From Monosporascus cannonballus (lineage: Eukaryota; Ascomycota; Sordariomycetes; Xylariales), in NCBI GenBank assembly GCA_004154925.1, contig QJNS01000026.1:310001-374000 (forward strand): a stretch of 64,000 bases of DNA, read 5' to 3'. This document shows, one piece after another, positions 12,468 to 25,300 of the stretch. The first letter of the stretch is position 1; every line of letters begins with the position of its first letter. Position numbers and translations under genes: made by a program. The notes under the pieces were generated by a model, which was given only the letters and a program-made list of their open reading frames with translations, ran no database searches and was not told the DNA's origin.

Positions 12468-12673
12468 TGTGAGAATACAGCCTCTATGAGGATGAGGTTG
12501 GTAGCCGACCAGCTACCGATCAGCCACCGATTCACTTACTAGTATAAATCCACCATCTGGCAGCTAGTGGGAAACGCCAGATGGAAGTAACCTAATATAT
12601 TCACTTCTTGGAATCTGCTTTACGACTGGTCGGAGATCACCTTACCCAGCTCACACCTATCCATTATCTTATA
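12468..12673 (+). repeat. Solo family C LTR with 5 bp TSD
   Basis: Starts TGTGAGAATACAGC and ends CATTATCTTATA. Flanked by aaaag on both sides (12463-12467 and 12674-12678). E3 sequence resumes directly after it. It contains a perfect 9 bp inverted repeat, ccatctggc at 12553-12561 and gccagatgg at 12576-12584. It shows few RIP changes compared with full-length C elements, as expected for a short, late or solo sequence. Confidence 0.9.
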
Positions 12674-12678
12674 AAAAG

Positions 12679-15600
12679 ACGTTTATTTATTAACGTATAA
12701 TATATATATATAATAAGACATTTAATTTCCTTTATTAAAGCGAAGATAATAGGTTAGAGGAATAATACTATCGATATTTTCGAATTATTATATTTTAAAC
12801 CGATTTTAATAAATAAAAAGTTATATACAATTAGCCGAAGAAAAATGCTTTTAGAAAAACTTTATTTAATTTTATAATTCGTATAATTATTTATCAGCAG
12901 CAATATTAATTGAATATATTATAAAGAAATATTATTAAAAAGTTATTATGGATATTTATTTTTAATTTGTATTTTTTATAAACTTTGAAGAAAGTTTTAT
13001 TAAGAGAAAAATTTGTTTTTTTCTCCGAAATATATAAAGAAATAATACCGACGTAATATAATAGAACAATATATAATAAATAAGAGAATTATCTGCTTAA
13101 TAAATGAAAAGACATTACAATAGGATTACAAATAATTAATAGTATTTAAAGAAGTAATACGGCGATAAAAAAATATAACAGTTTAAAACGTTATTTAATA
13201 AAATATAAGTATAGTTTAATAAATTTAAAGAAAAGGTTTAACATTATTATAGGTACAAAAGTCGTAGTAATAAGTTTTAAAGCCGCGAAGAAAATTGTTA
13301 AAAAGGTTTTAAATATTACGATAAAAGTCTTACATATTTTAATTATCTTCGAAATTCGACTCGGACAATATTAATATATTATAATAATAAATTATAATAC
13401 TTTCTAATTATATTATACCATATTAAAGTCTGGTAATCGGTTTCATATATTACGAATATAAAAGTTAAACTCTATATAAATATAAATGTCGGAAGTTAAA
13501 ATTCCGTTTATAGTAAACTAGAACTTAAACGCGAAATTTATGATTTTTATATCATTATTTACAAAAGATATTAAATAATGTATTTTAACATTATACTATT
13601 TGGAAATTAAAATATACTTTTAAGATTATTTTGGAAATAGTAATACAAGGGTTTGGTGAATAAAAAAGTTAATGCATTTAAGTTCGTTTTTTATTTTATT
13701 AATAAGTAAAATTTCAAAAGAAAAATGTTTAAAAAGGTTAATACGTCTTAAAAAAATAAATAAGGTGTTATTATTCTCATAGAAATAAAGTATAAGTGAT
13801 AAAGTAATAATTTAGAATAATACGCGAAAGATTAAAAAGGTTTAGTTAATATATTATTATACTATTTTAAATATAGGTAGTTTTTAAACAAAGTTTATAC
13901 GACATTTTTAAAATATAACTAATAAGAGTATAACTGAATTTTTTTTTTAAAAAGGTTATTTACAAAGTTTCACCTGATTTATAACTTCAATATAAATAAA
14001 TTACGCGTATTAAGAAATATTTTAAAAAACCGGTAATAAAAAATAAAATTAATTTTTAAAATTATGTATAGAGTACTTTATATTACTGTTATTCGGAAAG
14101 AATAGGAAACGGCGATTTAGAATTTATTATGAATACATAAATTATGCGATTGTTAAAAGTCGAATATTATTATATTCAATTATTGAGATAACAACACCAA
14201 TTTTATTAAATTTATTATTTTATAAAATCGGATTTAGAAAATAAATAAAAACGTTTTTTATTATAAAGTACGAATTGATTAAGTATTTTGTTATATCGAT
14301 TGGATTTACGAATATATCAATAATTTTATAAGGGATAATAAATGATATATTACGAAAATATTTTAATCCTTTCATTTTATATTATCATAAAAATATTTCT
14401 ATTTATTTCGAAACGGAAATGATATATACGAAAGACGTGTATAAGGTTTTACCGTTTTATACAATACTAAATTATTAGTTAATATTTTTAAAAAAATATT
14501 ATAAATAGGCAATAAAATATTTGGCATATATTTCTAATTTAAAATATATAAAAGTAAACCTTAGAAGAATTGCCGTAATTATAAAATGTTTTTGGATTTG
14601 TATTTTTATAAACAATCGATCCGACACTTTTATAAAAACTAATATTTTTAATTAATTTTATTAGGGATACGTAGATAAATATTAAAAAGAATAAAGGCAT
14701 TTTAGAAATTCAAAATATAATTATTAATAAGTTCATCTTAATTATGTATAATTTAATACGTCCTATGAAATTAAAAATTGATATTTCGGATTATATATTA
14801 AGCGCCGTAATTAAATAACGAAACGATTAAGGTAAATTATATTGTCATAATCTCAAGTAGGACCTAGTAGATATATAGAGCAGAACAAAGCGATTAGTGC
14901 CCGAGCTGACAACGTTCCACTATTAGTGATGTAATAGCTAAACTCTTGTTTTTTTGTGCCGTAACATATATCTTATTGTATTTCTTTAGATATATTAAGA
15001 GAATCCGAATTAAATTACGTTATTTTAAATAAAAGACCTATGGCTATTGTTATAACTTTTTGAAAAGTTAGATATTTTTTTAAAGGAAAACTTTGATTAG
15101 TTAAGTTTTATATAAATTATTAAAGTTTTACTTATTTTATTACGACTAAAGGATTTTCGAAACGATAATTACGTTATATAGAAAAAATAGTGAATTTCAT
15201 TTTATTATATTTTATAAAGATGATGACGAAATGACAAAGGAAATATTTTGAAGACGTAATAGCTTTTTAAAAAGAAATGAATTAACATTAAATAGATAAT
15301 TTTAAATGTTATTACACAGCCTGCTTTTTAATTATGCTATATTATGCTAATACGCGTTATAATACATAAAATATTATAAGAAATTAGAAAATATAATAAT
15401 AATGTATGAAAACGCTATTTTCAAATATTAGAACTGTGAAAAATATTAAATTCTATAGATCGCTGGATATATAAATAGTAATTATATAAATATTTAATAA
15501 TGCATAAAACCTTAAGAGGGTTTTAGAGTATATATTGTTTTTTAAAAGTAAAAATGTTAATTTCAAAAATATAATAATAATAAAATCTTTAGACGAAGAC

Positions 15601-16700
15601 CATAATATAATAATACAAGTTATATAAAAAAACTATAAACTATTACCTAGTTTAGGAAATTATAGAATTTTATTATTATGAATTATATTACTAAAGTTTC
15701 TTAATTCGAAAACATAAAAATGAAAATATATTATGATAATACTTTCTTTGTTGTTGCCCGATTTATATTTTCTTTTAGCTTTTATTTTACTTGAAAAATA
15801 TACATATATAATATAAAAGATATTTCTTTTAAGAAATATTTTAAATATATACATTATTATATTAAGTAATTATGAATAAAACGCTTCGATATATTCTAAA
15901 GACTTAGTAAAGCCTTTTAAATAAGACGTTTTAAATTTGAATTATTTAATATATTTAGATTTTATACACATTATTAAACGAAATCATTAAATTTAAGATT
16001 GATATTTTATTTCCGATATTATATTAATTTGTAGTAAATTTATTAGGCTTTAAAATTATTTACTACGTAATAAATATATATTACCAGTTATTATAAAAGT
16101 CTTAGAACGATTTCTGAGTACTTAAATGATACTCTTATATTTGATAGTTATGTAAACGCCTACGATAAACTTGATAACGTTAAAATTATTTATTTTTCGG
16201 AATAATTTAAATAATTGCATCAAGAAATAAAAACGATATTAAACTTCGCACGTAGTTAAATACGTTAATATTATATTAAAAATCATTAACCGAATTAATC
16301 TTTAAGAAGAAAGAAATACTTTATTTTATTACACAAAATATTTAAATAATAGACCTGAGCGAGACTTTTTATTTTAAATTTAATAATTTATATAAAATTA
16401 ATGAAGAGGTTTTAGAAGATAATTATTAATTGGACCTTTTACTCACATTGAAATGTTATCTTTTTTTTAATAATTTTTCTTCATGTTAATAGCATATGTT
16501 ATTAAGGTTTAAATGAGATAGAATAATGTGGAAGGAAAGATGAAACCATATACGGAATGGCGAAAAATTTTAATATACGAACAGAAAACGAATTTACTTA
16601 ATATTTGATTAAATGAAAGAAGTATTCGAATTCCGAGAATATTCCAAGCTTATAACAAATTTTATAAATACTGAATATGTGTTTAAAAAAATTTATTAAT
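12679..16700 (+). pseudogene. E3 gag-pol remnant
   Basis: Degenerate plus-strand polyprotein. 12760-12960 aligns with E6 at 39990-40200. Around 14350 the RT box region reads KYFNPFILYYHKNIS, with the catalytic D-D lost. RNase H begins at about 14780 with a recognisable ISDYALGA-type stretch. It continues after the 124 bp insertion with FYSRK-type residues followed by a KRPMAIVITF-like reading (equivalent to DKEFMAII in E2). Integrase and chromodomain regions follow to about 16700. No long open frame is left; the small ORF on the opposite strand near 15700 looks like a shadow. Confidence 0.7.
14843..14966. mobile_element. 124 bp TG..CA insertion with 5 bp TSD (short solo LTR or TRIM-like)
   Basis: Starts TGTCATAATCTC and ends TGCCGTAACA. 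Flanked on both sides by tatat (14838-14842 and 14967-14971). The RNase H coding of E3 is continuous across it, so it is a clean insertion. Base composition is near normal and almost free of RIP changes, in sharp contrast to the flanks. It has no coding capacity. The reverse complement starts TGTTACGGC, close to the TCTTACGGC start of the 143 bp insertion at 44662. A solo LTR of a short-LTR (possibly copia-type) element is the simplest reading. Confidence 0.75.
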
Positions 16701-16739
16701 AACAACGAAATTAAAGATTATATTTTAGTTAAGACTTTG

Positions 16740-17080
16740 TAGAAATAGCATTTGCGAATTAACGAAGCTTTAAGTAATAACGTTTATGCTTTTAAAAACC
16801 TGAATTTTTATTATCGTTTCCGTTTTGCGGCGTTTAAGCTTATTAGGTTCGTCTAGGGATTAAAAAGCGCGATTAATAAGTTTAGTACCTTATATTTAGT
16901 ATTGTTCTCGTTAATAATGAATACGAAATAATTGAGTAAAAAAGTCGGATTAAGCCTTTTCAATAGTTAATTTCTTTTCAAGTGACAACATTTTGCGATA
17001 TAGTTGTCGATTACAGAAATAGTGATGTTTATTTTATAATATAATTAAGTACGACGTTCGTTTTTTATAGTATTAAACTT
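16740..17080 (-). pseudogene. E3 antisense accessory ORF
   Basis: Antisense to E3 gag-pol and placed between the pol end and the 3' LTR, as in the other B copies. Readable pieces, 5' to 3' on the minus strand: NITISVIDNYIAKC (about 17040-17000), LSLEKKLTIEKA and SDFFTQLFRI in a shifted frame, then GTKLINRAF, stop, SLDEPNKLKRRKTETII and NSQMLFL. These match IINRYIAES, LKEKKLKVEKSL and LINRAL..LDDF in E10. Interrupted by Gln-type stops and at least one frameshift. Function unknown. Confidence 0.62.
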
Positions 17081-17291
17081 TTTTATTATTTAATAAAAAA
17101 GGTTTCAAAAATTAAAAAAACTACGATATAGTTCCAAACTTTTTTATTTCTATGAAGTTAGTTAAAATATTGTGTTATTTGATTTTACGAAAATAACGTT
17201 TTGAAATATAATCTGATATAATTTAGAAAAAAAAGAATTTACTAGGAAAAAGAAATTTTAAAGATAAGACTTTTTGTGAAAAGAAAAATCG

Positions 17292-17637
17292 TGTTACGAT
17301 TTGATTAATTACGGTCCTCGAAAACGATCGTAATAGGAAATAGATAAAGAATTAAGTGGGTTATATTACGTAATAAATTATTAACTTTCTAGTATTAATC
17401 TAGTAAGCCGAATTATTTACTTATTTATAATGATCTAAAAAGCTAACGAAAAAATACATATTCGTTTTATTTACCGTTTAGAATATATTAATTTATAATA
17501 AAAATTCGTTGCCTAAGACGGCCTCAGTATTACGAGACGTGATTAAGCTATTTTATTGCTTAAATTCCTGCGATAGTTTTCCTAATATACACCCATATTA
17601 TTTAAATTAAATATTCATCAAAGCTGAGGCCGTTAAA
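17292..17637 (+). repeat. E3 3' LTR
   Basis: Starts TGTTACGATTTG, the sense-strand start of family B LTRs (TGTTACGACCTG), and ends near gaggccgttaaa. The second half contains tattacgagacgtgatta and an attcctgcgatag block that match the E6 3' LTR near 45034-45110. The end is blurred by mutation, so the right boundary is good to a few bases only. Confidence 0.72.
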
Positions 17638-20100
17638 CTAAATTTAAAACATCTTTCACGTTTTTTACCTAATATAATTTGTTTGCAAAAAAAATATTTT
17701 CGAGCCTTTTTATCAGCATATCGAGTACACTAGTTATCTCTGCATTTACATCAATTTTTTTTTACCGGACTGGTATTCGAATATAATTGTTTTTCATTTT
17801 AGTTCGACTTTTGATTTTATATATTTCGGATTATAAGGTTAAAAATGTCAACTTTTAAAAAAGTCACTTCTATAGCTAGATATTCGTATTAAATATAAAG
17901 TATTAAAAATAAAATAAGTATCTTTGCGATATAACATGTTAATTTCGCTTTAGTTCCAGGTATAAATAATAAGATCTAAGATATTTTAGTTATCGAAAAA
18001 GTTTTATATATATGCTTATTATTTAGTTTCGTGAATATTTCATCGCTTTATTAAGGCCAAAGGTCGTTATTCTGTTTAGTGCATAAGTAAATTAAATAAT
18101 TGCTATTATAATAAATTAAAAATACAATAAAATATAAGAATCCGTTAAAGCTGTTTTAGATATATTATATATTTAGGAAACCTATAAAAGTTGAAAAATA
18201 ACTGCTTATAGCTATTACAATTGGGCCGAAATTAACCGTGTTCGTCGTATATCTTACATTTCTGTATATAAAGATAGCAAAGCTATTTTAGCCTTATAGT
18301 TATTCTGAAAGCCTTTTATCTTAAATGGTATTATTAATAAGCTTTAACTTTAAAATCCTAATATATGATATAATTCTCGTATTTTAGAATGTTACTTTAG
18401 ATTTAAATAGTTATAGTAATAATAAATTTGAATAAAAGGAAGTTGAAATACCCTTTTTTTCTTTCTTTTTTGCCTCATTTTCTATTTTTTTATTTAACCG
18501 TTCTAGCCTTTTTCTAAGGTTAAAAAAAATCTGTTTTCAGGAGTTGTTCTAGCGAAGGAGCGATGTTTGCTTTTAAAGTATTCTTTTTTGCTATAGTTAA
18601 GACATTCTATATTAAATTTAGTTTCCATAAATCCTTTTAAAACGGTATTTGTTTTTGAAGCGTTAAATTTGTTTTGTTTTATACTGCTGCTAAAGACTTC
18701 ATCGTTATTCTATTCAATAACCTCTTTTTAATGTACTAATTAACCATATATTAGTTAATGATAATAACTTTATCTCTATATTTTATCACAAATTTTAATT
18801 TTAGGTTTTGTATATAATCCTTCTTAAACCTAAAGTTGTAAACAATTAGAATAAAAGTGAAACAATATATTTTCTGACAGATTTACAATTATTATTACGC
18901 GATTAAATTCGGGCTTATTATTAGATATTAATATAGTTTGAAGGAAAATATAGAGTTATTTAACCGCATTTGTTTGTTTAGACTCTCAAATAAAGTTTAT
19001 ATTTTCTTTTATTTAAAATGCTAATGTTTAATCAAAATATACTTAATTCTGTTCGAAAACTTGTTGAAATAATTTTATAAATAATTATTGAACCGTTATT
19101 ATTTCTTGAATAACTTTTCATTAAAGAACTTTTATAAATATTTAGATAAAGTTTTGACTAGATCAGAAATTCTCTCTTATTTGCGAATTTATGCTAAGGT
19201 TTAACAAAGTTAATTTATAACACTTGATACTTAGTATTCCATAATAGTTAAGAAGTAGGACGGTATCTTCGCGTAATTAATTTGCGCCGAGCAATGATAA
19301 GGTCAAGGCTTTTTATTATCGAATATGCTTCGCTCTTTTTATAAGGCCCGGATCTTTTTTATCAAAATATATAGCTTTTCGTTAAGTGTTAATGCCTTTT
19401 TCTTATTTTTGAAATGACTTTATGTTCTTTTTCCTTAACTTTTTATTTTTAGATTTTAGAACTTTAGTGACGTACTTAGTAAGAGTAAGCTGCAACTAAA
19501 AGTAAAAAGGGCCTTTCCAAAATTAGAAAATTACCGGTAGAATATTATCGCCTAATTAAAGATATTTTTCGAGAAAAGACAAAGTGTTTAATATAATTAT
19601 TGATTTTTAACTGGTTAATAATAAGGATCGAGTATGTTATTTATTTTTTGAGACGCTATTTTGTGCTATAGTTTCTAGTGAATTTAATAAACCTTTCACT
19701 TTTTTAAGCGGTAAATCGTTTCTCGGTTATTAATTAAGAAATTATCAATATATGACGATCTTATCATATATTAATTTGGAAATGTACATAATATGCGAAC
19801 GAATATCCTCATTTATAAATAATAATAAAATAAAGTTTAATTTAAAATTTTACCTGTTAAATAGATTTACGAATCTTTACTTTGATCAACAAATGAAATT
19901 ACATGAATATTATTTATAGAACCTGTTTTTTACACGTTATATCGTTTTTAAGTAAATGTATCGTAGATTTATATTATTTATATAATACAGTTCCAGACTA
20001 CTTAAATTACTTAAAATAATTAAATCACATTAAAAGTCAAGCGTTTTTTGTTCGAGATTTAGCTGCGACAGATCTATGCAAGACTTTAAAGGTTGTTTTT
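17638..20100. other. Unassigned degenerate A+T-rich DNA
   Basis: About 2.5 kb with no open frame of note and no convincing alignment by eye with families B or C. A plus-strand patch near 18240-18340 reads RISYISVYKDSKAILA between stops. Composition and mutation pattern match the rest, so it is likely an old transposon remnant, either the left part of E11 or a different family. I cannot name it. Confidence 0.4.
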
Positions 20101-20557
20101 TTCGAAATAGAAACCTTTGTTTTTTAAATAATCTTTCTTTAATTTTAATAAGATTATACTTACTTTAAAATTAATTATTATAAACTATTTAGTACCGTAA
20201 CATCAAGTTTTTATTTTAAAATTTAAAAGTAATAATATTCGAGTTTCGATGGTAATAGTATGTAAGTAGAAATAATTAATGATATGTCTTAATTTCTTAT
20301 AATGTCTAACTCCGAAAGATTGCAAATACTTTATAAATAATTCTATATAATAAATCTATCTTTATAATCTATTTCTTGAATATTCTATAAAAATACAAAA
20401 TTCATATTTATTAATGTTATATATAAGGCAAAAGTTGATTAATAGGCTTCTCTTAAACGTTACCTCGTAATTGTATTTGTTATATTTTAATAATTAAGTA
20501 TCAATTTTTTTCCTGAAAATCTATTCAGTTTTATAATATTACGACAATATATCAAAT

Positions 20558-20752
20558 TGTGCAAGTACAGCTCTTACAGAGCTGCGGCCGATGTCGGACC
20601 AACTATAAATCCACGCGACAGTACAAATAACCATTTAACAGCTAAAAGCAAACGCCAAATAAAAATGATCTAATATATTTGTTTCTTAGAATTTTCTTTA
20701 CGATTAGTCAAAAATTACTTTACCTTAACTTATAGCTCTTTATTATCTTATA
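20558..20752 (+). repeat. E4 5' LTR
   Basis: Starts TGTGCAAGTACAGC and ends attatcttata. Aligns with the solo C LTR at 12468, with many transitions. The 9 bp inverted repeat of the solo copy is destroyed here (ccatttaac and gccaaataa). Confidence 0.88.
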
Positions 20753-22340
20753 TTCTTCCATTTTTACTGTAAAAAATAACACTATAATTATTAAAAGCAA
20801 AGTTTGCCGATTACAAAATAAATTTACATTACTAATCAAAAAAAACCGCCGATTAAAATCTTATTAATAAATGATAGATTACGGTACGGAAATAGGCAAA
20901 AAAACTTATAACGGAATTTTAACAGACAAAATATTATATTTTTCGAGATTCCGAATTACCTTAAATATATAATAAGGATATATTACGATAACCGGTAATT
21001 AACCGGTTAAAGAACGGACGTAATATATTAACCATATTCTGGAATATCAAATAAGGAAAAATAAAACCCCTTAAAAATAACCACATTTTGAATATTCTCC
21101 GTTAATAAAACGAATAATATTTGCAATTATATCGATAATTAATGAAATATTAAGTAATAATATAATTTAAAAAAGCAAAACTTTATAAATTCATTACAAT
21201 ATTATTATAAATGCTCAAAGATAAAAAATAATTACCGTATTAAAATTGGCGTATAGTTGTGGAATATACGTTGATTACAAAAATTTAAATAAAAGTTATT
21301 ACGGAAATATATGCCGAAATATTAAGGCGAAATAGCTTTATTTTTATTTAATAGGCCATAACTTATATAGACATATGTATTACGGAAGTGTGGCGATTAT
21401 ATCGCGTTTTATTTTATTTCTTTTATTACTTAAAAAATTAAAAATATAAGAATTATAGATTTTAATAAAAAAAGTTATATAAATCTTAATTTTTTAAAAA
21501 GGAATATAGGGAATAATTTATAAAATTACGACAATAACTCGTTTAATTATGATTAGATTTTTACGTTAAATAAAAGCTCAAGATTTATAAAATAAAGTTT
21601 ACAAACGGCCGTAATGCGAAAAACCATTAAAGTAATAAACTTTTTACTTTTTATTATTTTTATAAATTAATATTAAAATTCCGAAATACCTTTTTATAAA
21701 AAGGTTTTAAGTTAACATATATTAATAACATAATAAATATGGTAAAACGGTATTAAAACGCCTGGAAAAAGGTGAAACAAAACAGATTATTTGCGCTAAA
21801 GATATTAATAAGCATAAATAATCCCATTTTAACATTTTCGAAAAAATAATCTCTAGAATAAATTAAAGGCGCTACGTAAAAACAATAATGATTATAAGGA
21901 TTTTTATATTCGGAAGATAAATAATCGCCGATTTTATTTCGATTACAATATATTTACATAACTTAACACCTTTACTTTTAATAAAGGCTTATTTGAATAT
22001 TATAAATATGAGAAGTTAAGTCATAAAAACGTAAGATATAAACCTAAAAAAGATACGAAAACTTTGTTATTCCGGCCATAGGGAATTTGACCTCCGAAAG
22101 CTATATAACACGTTATAATATATAACGATATATTAAATGAATCTCAAAACGTAAACCCCAAAAAATGGAATAAACGCATACGTTCAGTCTATTTCGGCTC
22201 ATGATTACAAAATATTCGGAATAAAGCTGCTTTTTAAAAGAAAAGCATTTAGTAAAAGAAATATAAGAGATATAACAGGACAAATAAATATAGATATCGA
22301 AATAAAGATAAACATTATAAATAAAGAATTGGCGGAAAAA
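20753..22340 (+). pseudogene. E4 leader and gag remnant with zinc knuckle
   Basis: The first 400-500 bp have no readable frame (leader). Gag-like coding follows; near 21985-22045 it reads GLFEYYKYEKLSHKNVRY, a CCHC zinc knuckle in which all Cys positions are Tyr (TGT to TAT). The equivalent place in E9 reads the same pattern. The knuckle would have bound element RNA during packaging. Heavy RIP stops; non-functional. Start and end are approximate. Confidence 0.65.
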
Positions 22341-22349
22341 CTTAACTTT

Positions 22350-25300
22350 TAATTAATTTTAATAAATATTTCGGGCTTTATCGGCGTTAACGGCGCATAT
22401 ATCAAATATTATAAGGTTTAGGAAATTTTTGTTAATATAATAAAAAATAACGAAAACAAACGAAAATTTAGGTAAATTTATTTTACAATGTACCGTAACC
22501 GGAAGACGTTAAATTCCTTATTATCCAAACTAAACATTGGCAGATTAAGCATTTTATTAAATATAATTATATGTTAATAATTATATAAATTATGGCAAAA
22601 GCTTAACGGGCAGAAGATCATAAATTTAACGTTTTCTTATAAGCAAATTTACATAATTAATATGATAAATTTAGGTAACAAAATAGATGTTTTAAAATTT
22701 GAGAAATTATAGGAATAAAACATAATTAATTCTTTTGCATACCTGCAAGATTTTCGGCAAATATATTGCGAAAAGGTAATGAAAAAATTTCTTTAGCTAT
22801 TAGGGGCAAAATATTTAATAAACCTAATCCCAGGAAAAATACCTTTATTTGGCATAATTTTGCTTAATGCGGAAGCTTAGCAAAAGATATTCGAAAATAT
22901 ATTCGAAAAAATCTTAAAGCAGAATAAATACGTTATTTAAAGGTGAACGCAAAGGTATAAGTATTATTTGAACCTAAAAAGAACGGCAATTTCCGATTAT
23001 AAGTCAATTATAAGCGGTTAAATCGAATAACGACAAAAAATGGATATATTTTGGTTTTAATTCTAAAAGCAATAAATCGTTTAAATTTATTTAATGTATT
23101 TTTGAAAATTAATTTTAAAAATGCTATTTACCGTATTAAAATAAAAAAAAGGCGATTATTAAAAACCGTTTTTCGAATACGTTATAGGTATATCGATTAT
23201 ATAATTATGCCGTTTAGTTTTATTAACGCGTTAATTACGTCTTAAACTTAGATGTATAAAGTGGTATTCAGATTAATTAAGCATATATATATAATATAAC
23301 TAAATTCTGTAATTATTTATTCGAATAACGAAAAAAATACGAAATATTTTCAATTAATTTACAAACGGTTATTATACTAGTAATTATTTGTTAAGGCATT
23401 TGAATACGGGGTTTTTAAAAAAAGGGTGTGTTTTTAGGTTTGATAATTAACATCTATAAATTAAAATTAAATTGCCCTCGAGTTAATATTATTAAAATAT
23501 AGCTAAAGTTACCATTAATTTATACTATTTACGATTTTTCAAGGTTTATAAAATTTTATCGAAAATTTATCGCTTATTATTTTCGCATTACCGAATCTAT
23601 TATTAAGTTTTTAAACAGAGCGCAAGGTAAAAATAAAATTACAGAATTTTAATAACATGACAAAGCTAAAAAGGCGTTTTGAAACTTAAAAGATATTTTT
23701 TAATCGGCGATTATTTTACGACACTAAGATAATGCCAAAAATATCCGGGTTGAAATAAACGCCTTAGTAAAAATTATATTAAAGATATTTGTATAAAAAT
23801 ACGAAAAGAATTAATGTTTAATCGCCTATCAATTGCGAGAGTTTAATCGAACTGAAAAATAGTAAGTTATAGGGTAATAAAAATTATTAACGATTATAAG
23901 ACATTTCAAATATTAATAATAATACTTAAAGGTACGAAAAAAAGCTTTTTAATATTTATTAATTATATACCGTTAAAAGATATAATAACAGCGCCGGCGC
24001 GTAATTTTAAAAATAGTTAATCTAATAGGTTTACCGTTTTATATAATTTAATTTTAAGATTTAATATTAACCGGATGTTGTTAATCGGGCGAATAAGTAA
24101 TTTAGACGCCCGGGTTATACCTTAAAAAAATTACGTATAAAAAAGATATTTTTTCGTTACTCAAAAAATTCGGATTTACGAATAATATGCGAGAAGACGT
24201 ACGATAAACGCTCGTAAATATATACTGTGATTTAAAGCATTATAAAAGAGAAAAGGGTTTTATAGATATAATGCAAAATTCGTTTATTATAAAATTGCTA
24301 AATAAGCTTTCGATAACGGAAATTTGATAAATTATTATTTACATAAAATAAGCGGAAAACGTTTATGATATAATTGTAAAAAGTTTTCGAAAGGAAAAAA
24401 AATAGAAAATTATATAATTAACGAAGTTATTGTTTATAAATAATAATATAAACGCAAATGAAAATAATAATACGATTAACGGTTAAATAACGGTAACCGT
24501 AAATTATAACCGTATTATACTTAAATTCCGAAAGATGTAAGAAAAACGAAATTGTTTATAGTTTGTTTTTTATAAATAACAGGTTTTATGTTTTTTGGCA
24601 AAAAAGCTACCAAAAAAACGAAACGGCGTTACGGTCGAAGGTTCCTCGATAAATTTACAATTAAGTCCGAAAGTTGCGAATTAAGGATCTGGATAATATA
24701 AAGCTAATACGAATAATTAGAGATTAAGCCGGTATAAAAAAGAGATATTTTTTAGATCTAAATGGAGTTTTGTATTATCAGGATAAATTCGTAATCACGT
24801 TATAAGGCGGTTCACGAAAGTAATTAATTAATTAATATTATAAGAATCCCTAATCAAAATATACAGAATTTACCCGCACGTTCAAATTAACAAATAGAAA
24901 GTTTTCTTAACAATATGTGGCGAATAATATCCAAATATATACCAAATAATATCCGAGTTATTAGGGCATAATAAGGCTACGTTATAAACCATAGAGATAG
25001 CTATAGTTTTTGTTGTTACTTAAATAATATTTTTTAAAAAATTTGTTAAGTTTTATTATAAATTTTTTTTTAAATATATAAGTTTAAATATATTAAAATA
25101 TAACGTAATCCGGATAATTATTAACCATTTTGCCGAATTAAAATTATTGACTTTTATACTTAAAACCTTAATTATAATTAGGTTAACTTAATTACCGTTT
25201 GATAAAATTTAATATAGATTTAATACGCTGATCAGAATTATTATCGATAAAAATATATTATTAACCATTTAAATTTGGACGGAATTTTGAAAAAAACGAA

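Larger units (their letters stand above)
12344..17637 (+). mobile_element. E3: family B gypsy element, 5' part missing, RIP-degraded
   Basis: Plus-strand gypsy copy lacking its 5' LTR. The first bases after E1 align with E6 gag-region sequence near 39830 (shared gatcgatayrgcaaa block), so E3 is probably the target into which E1 inserted, and its 5' end lies left of the window. It is split by a solo C LTR and by a 124 bp insertion, each with a clean target duplication. It ends in a 3' LTR at 17292-17637. Among the family B copies it is one of the most mutated, in line with being the older host of other insertions. Confidence 0.75.

Noticed and set aside
15660..15854. 64-codon minus-strand frame in E3
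   Set aside because: Shadow of the plus-strand integrase; composition is purely A+T driven and it is not conserved in E6.
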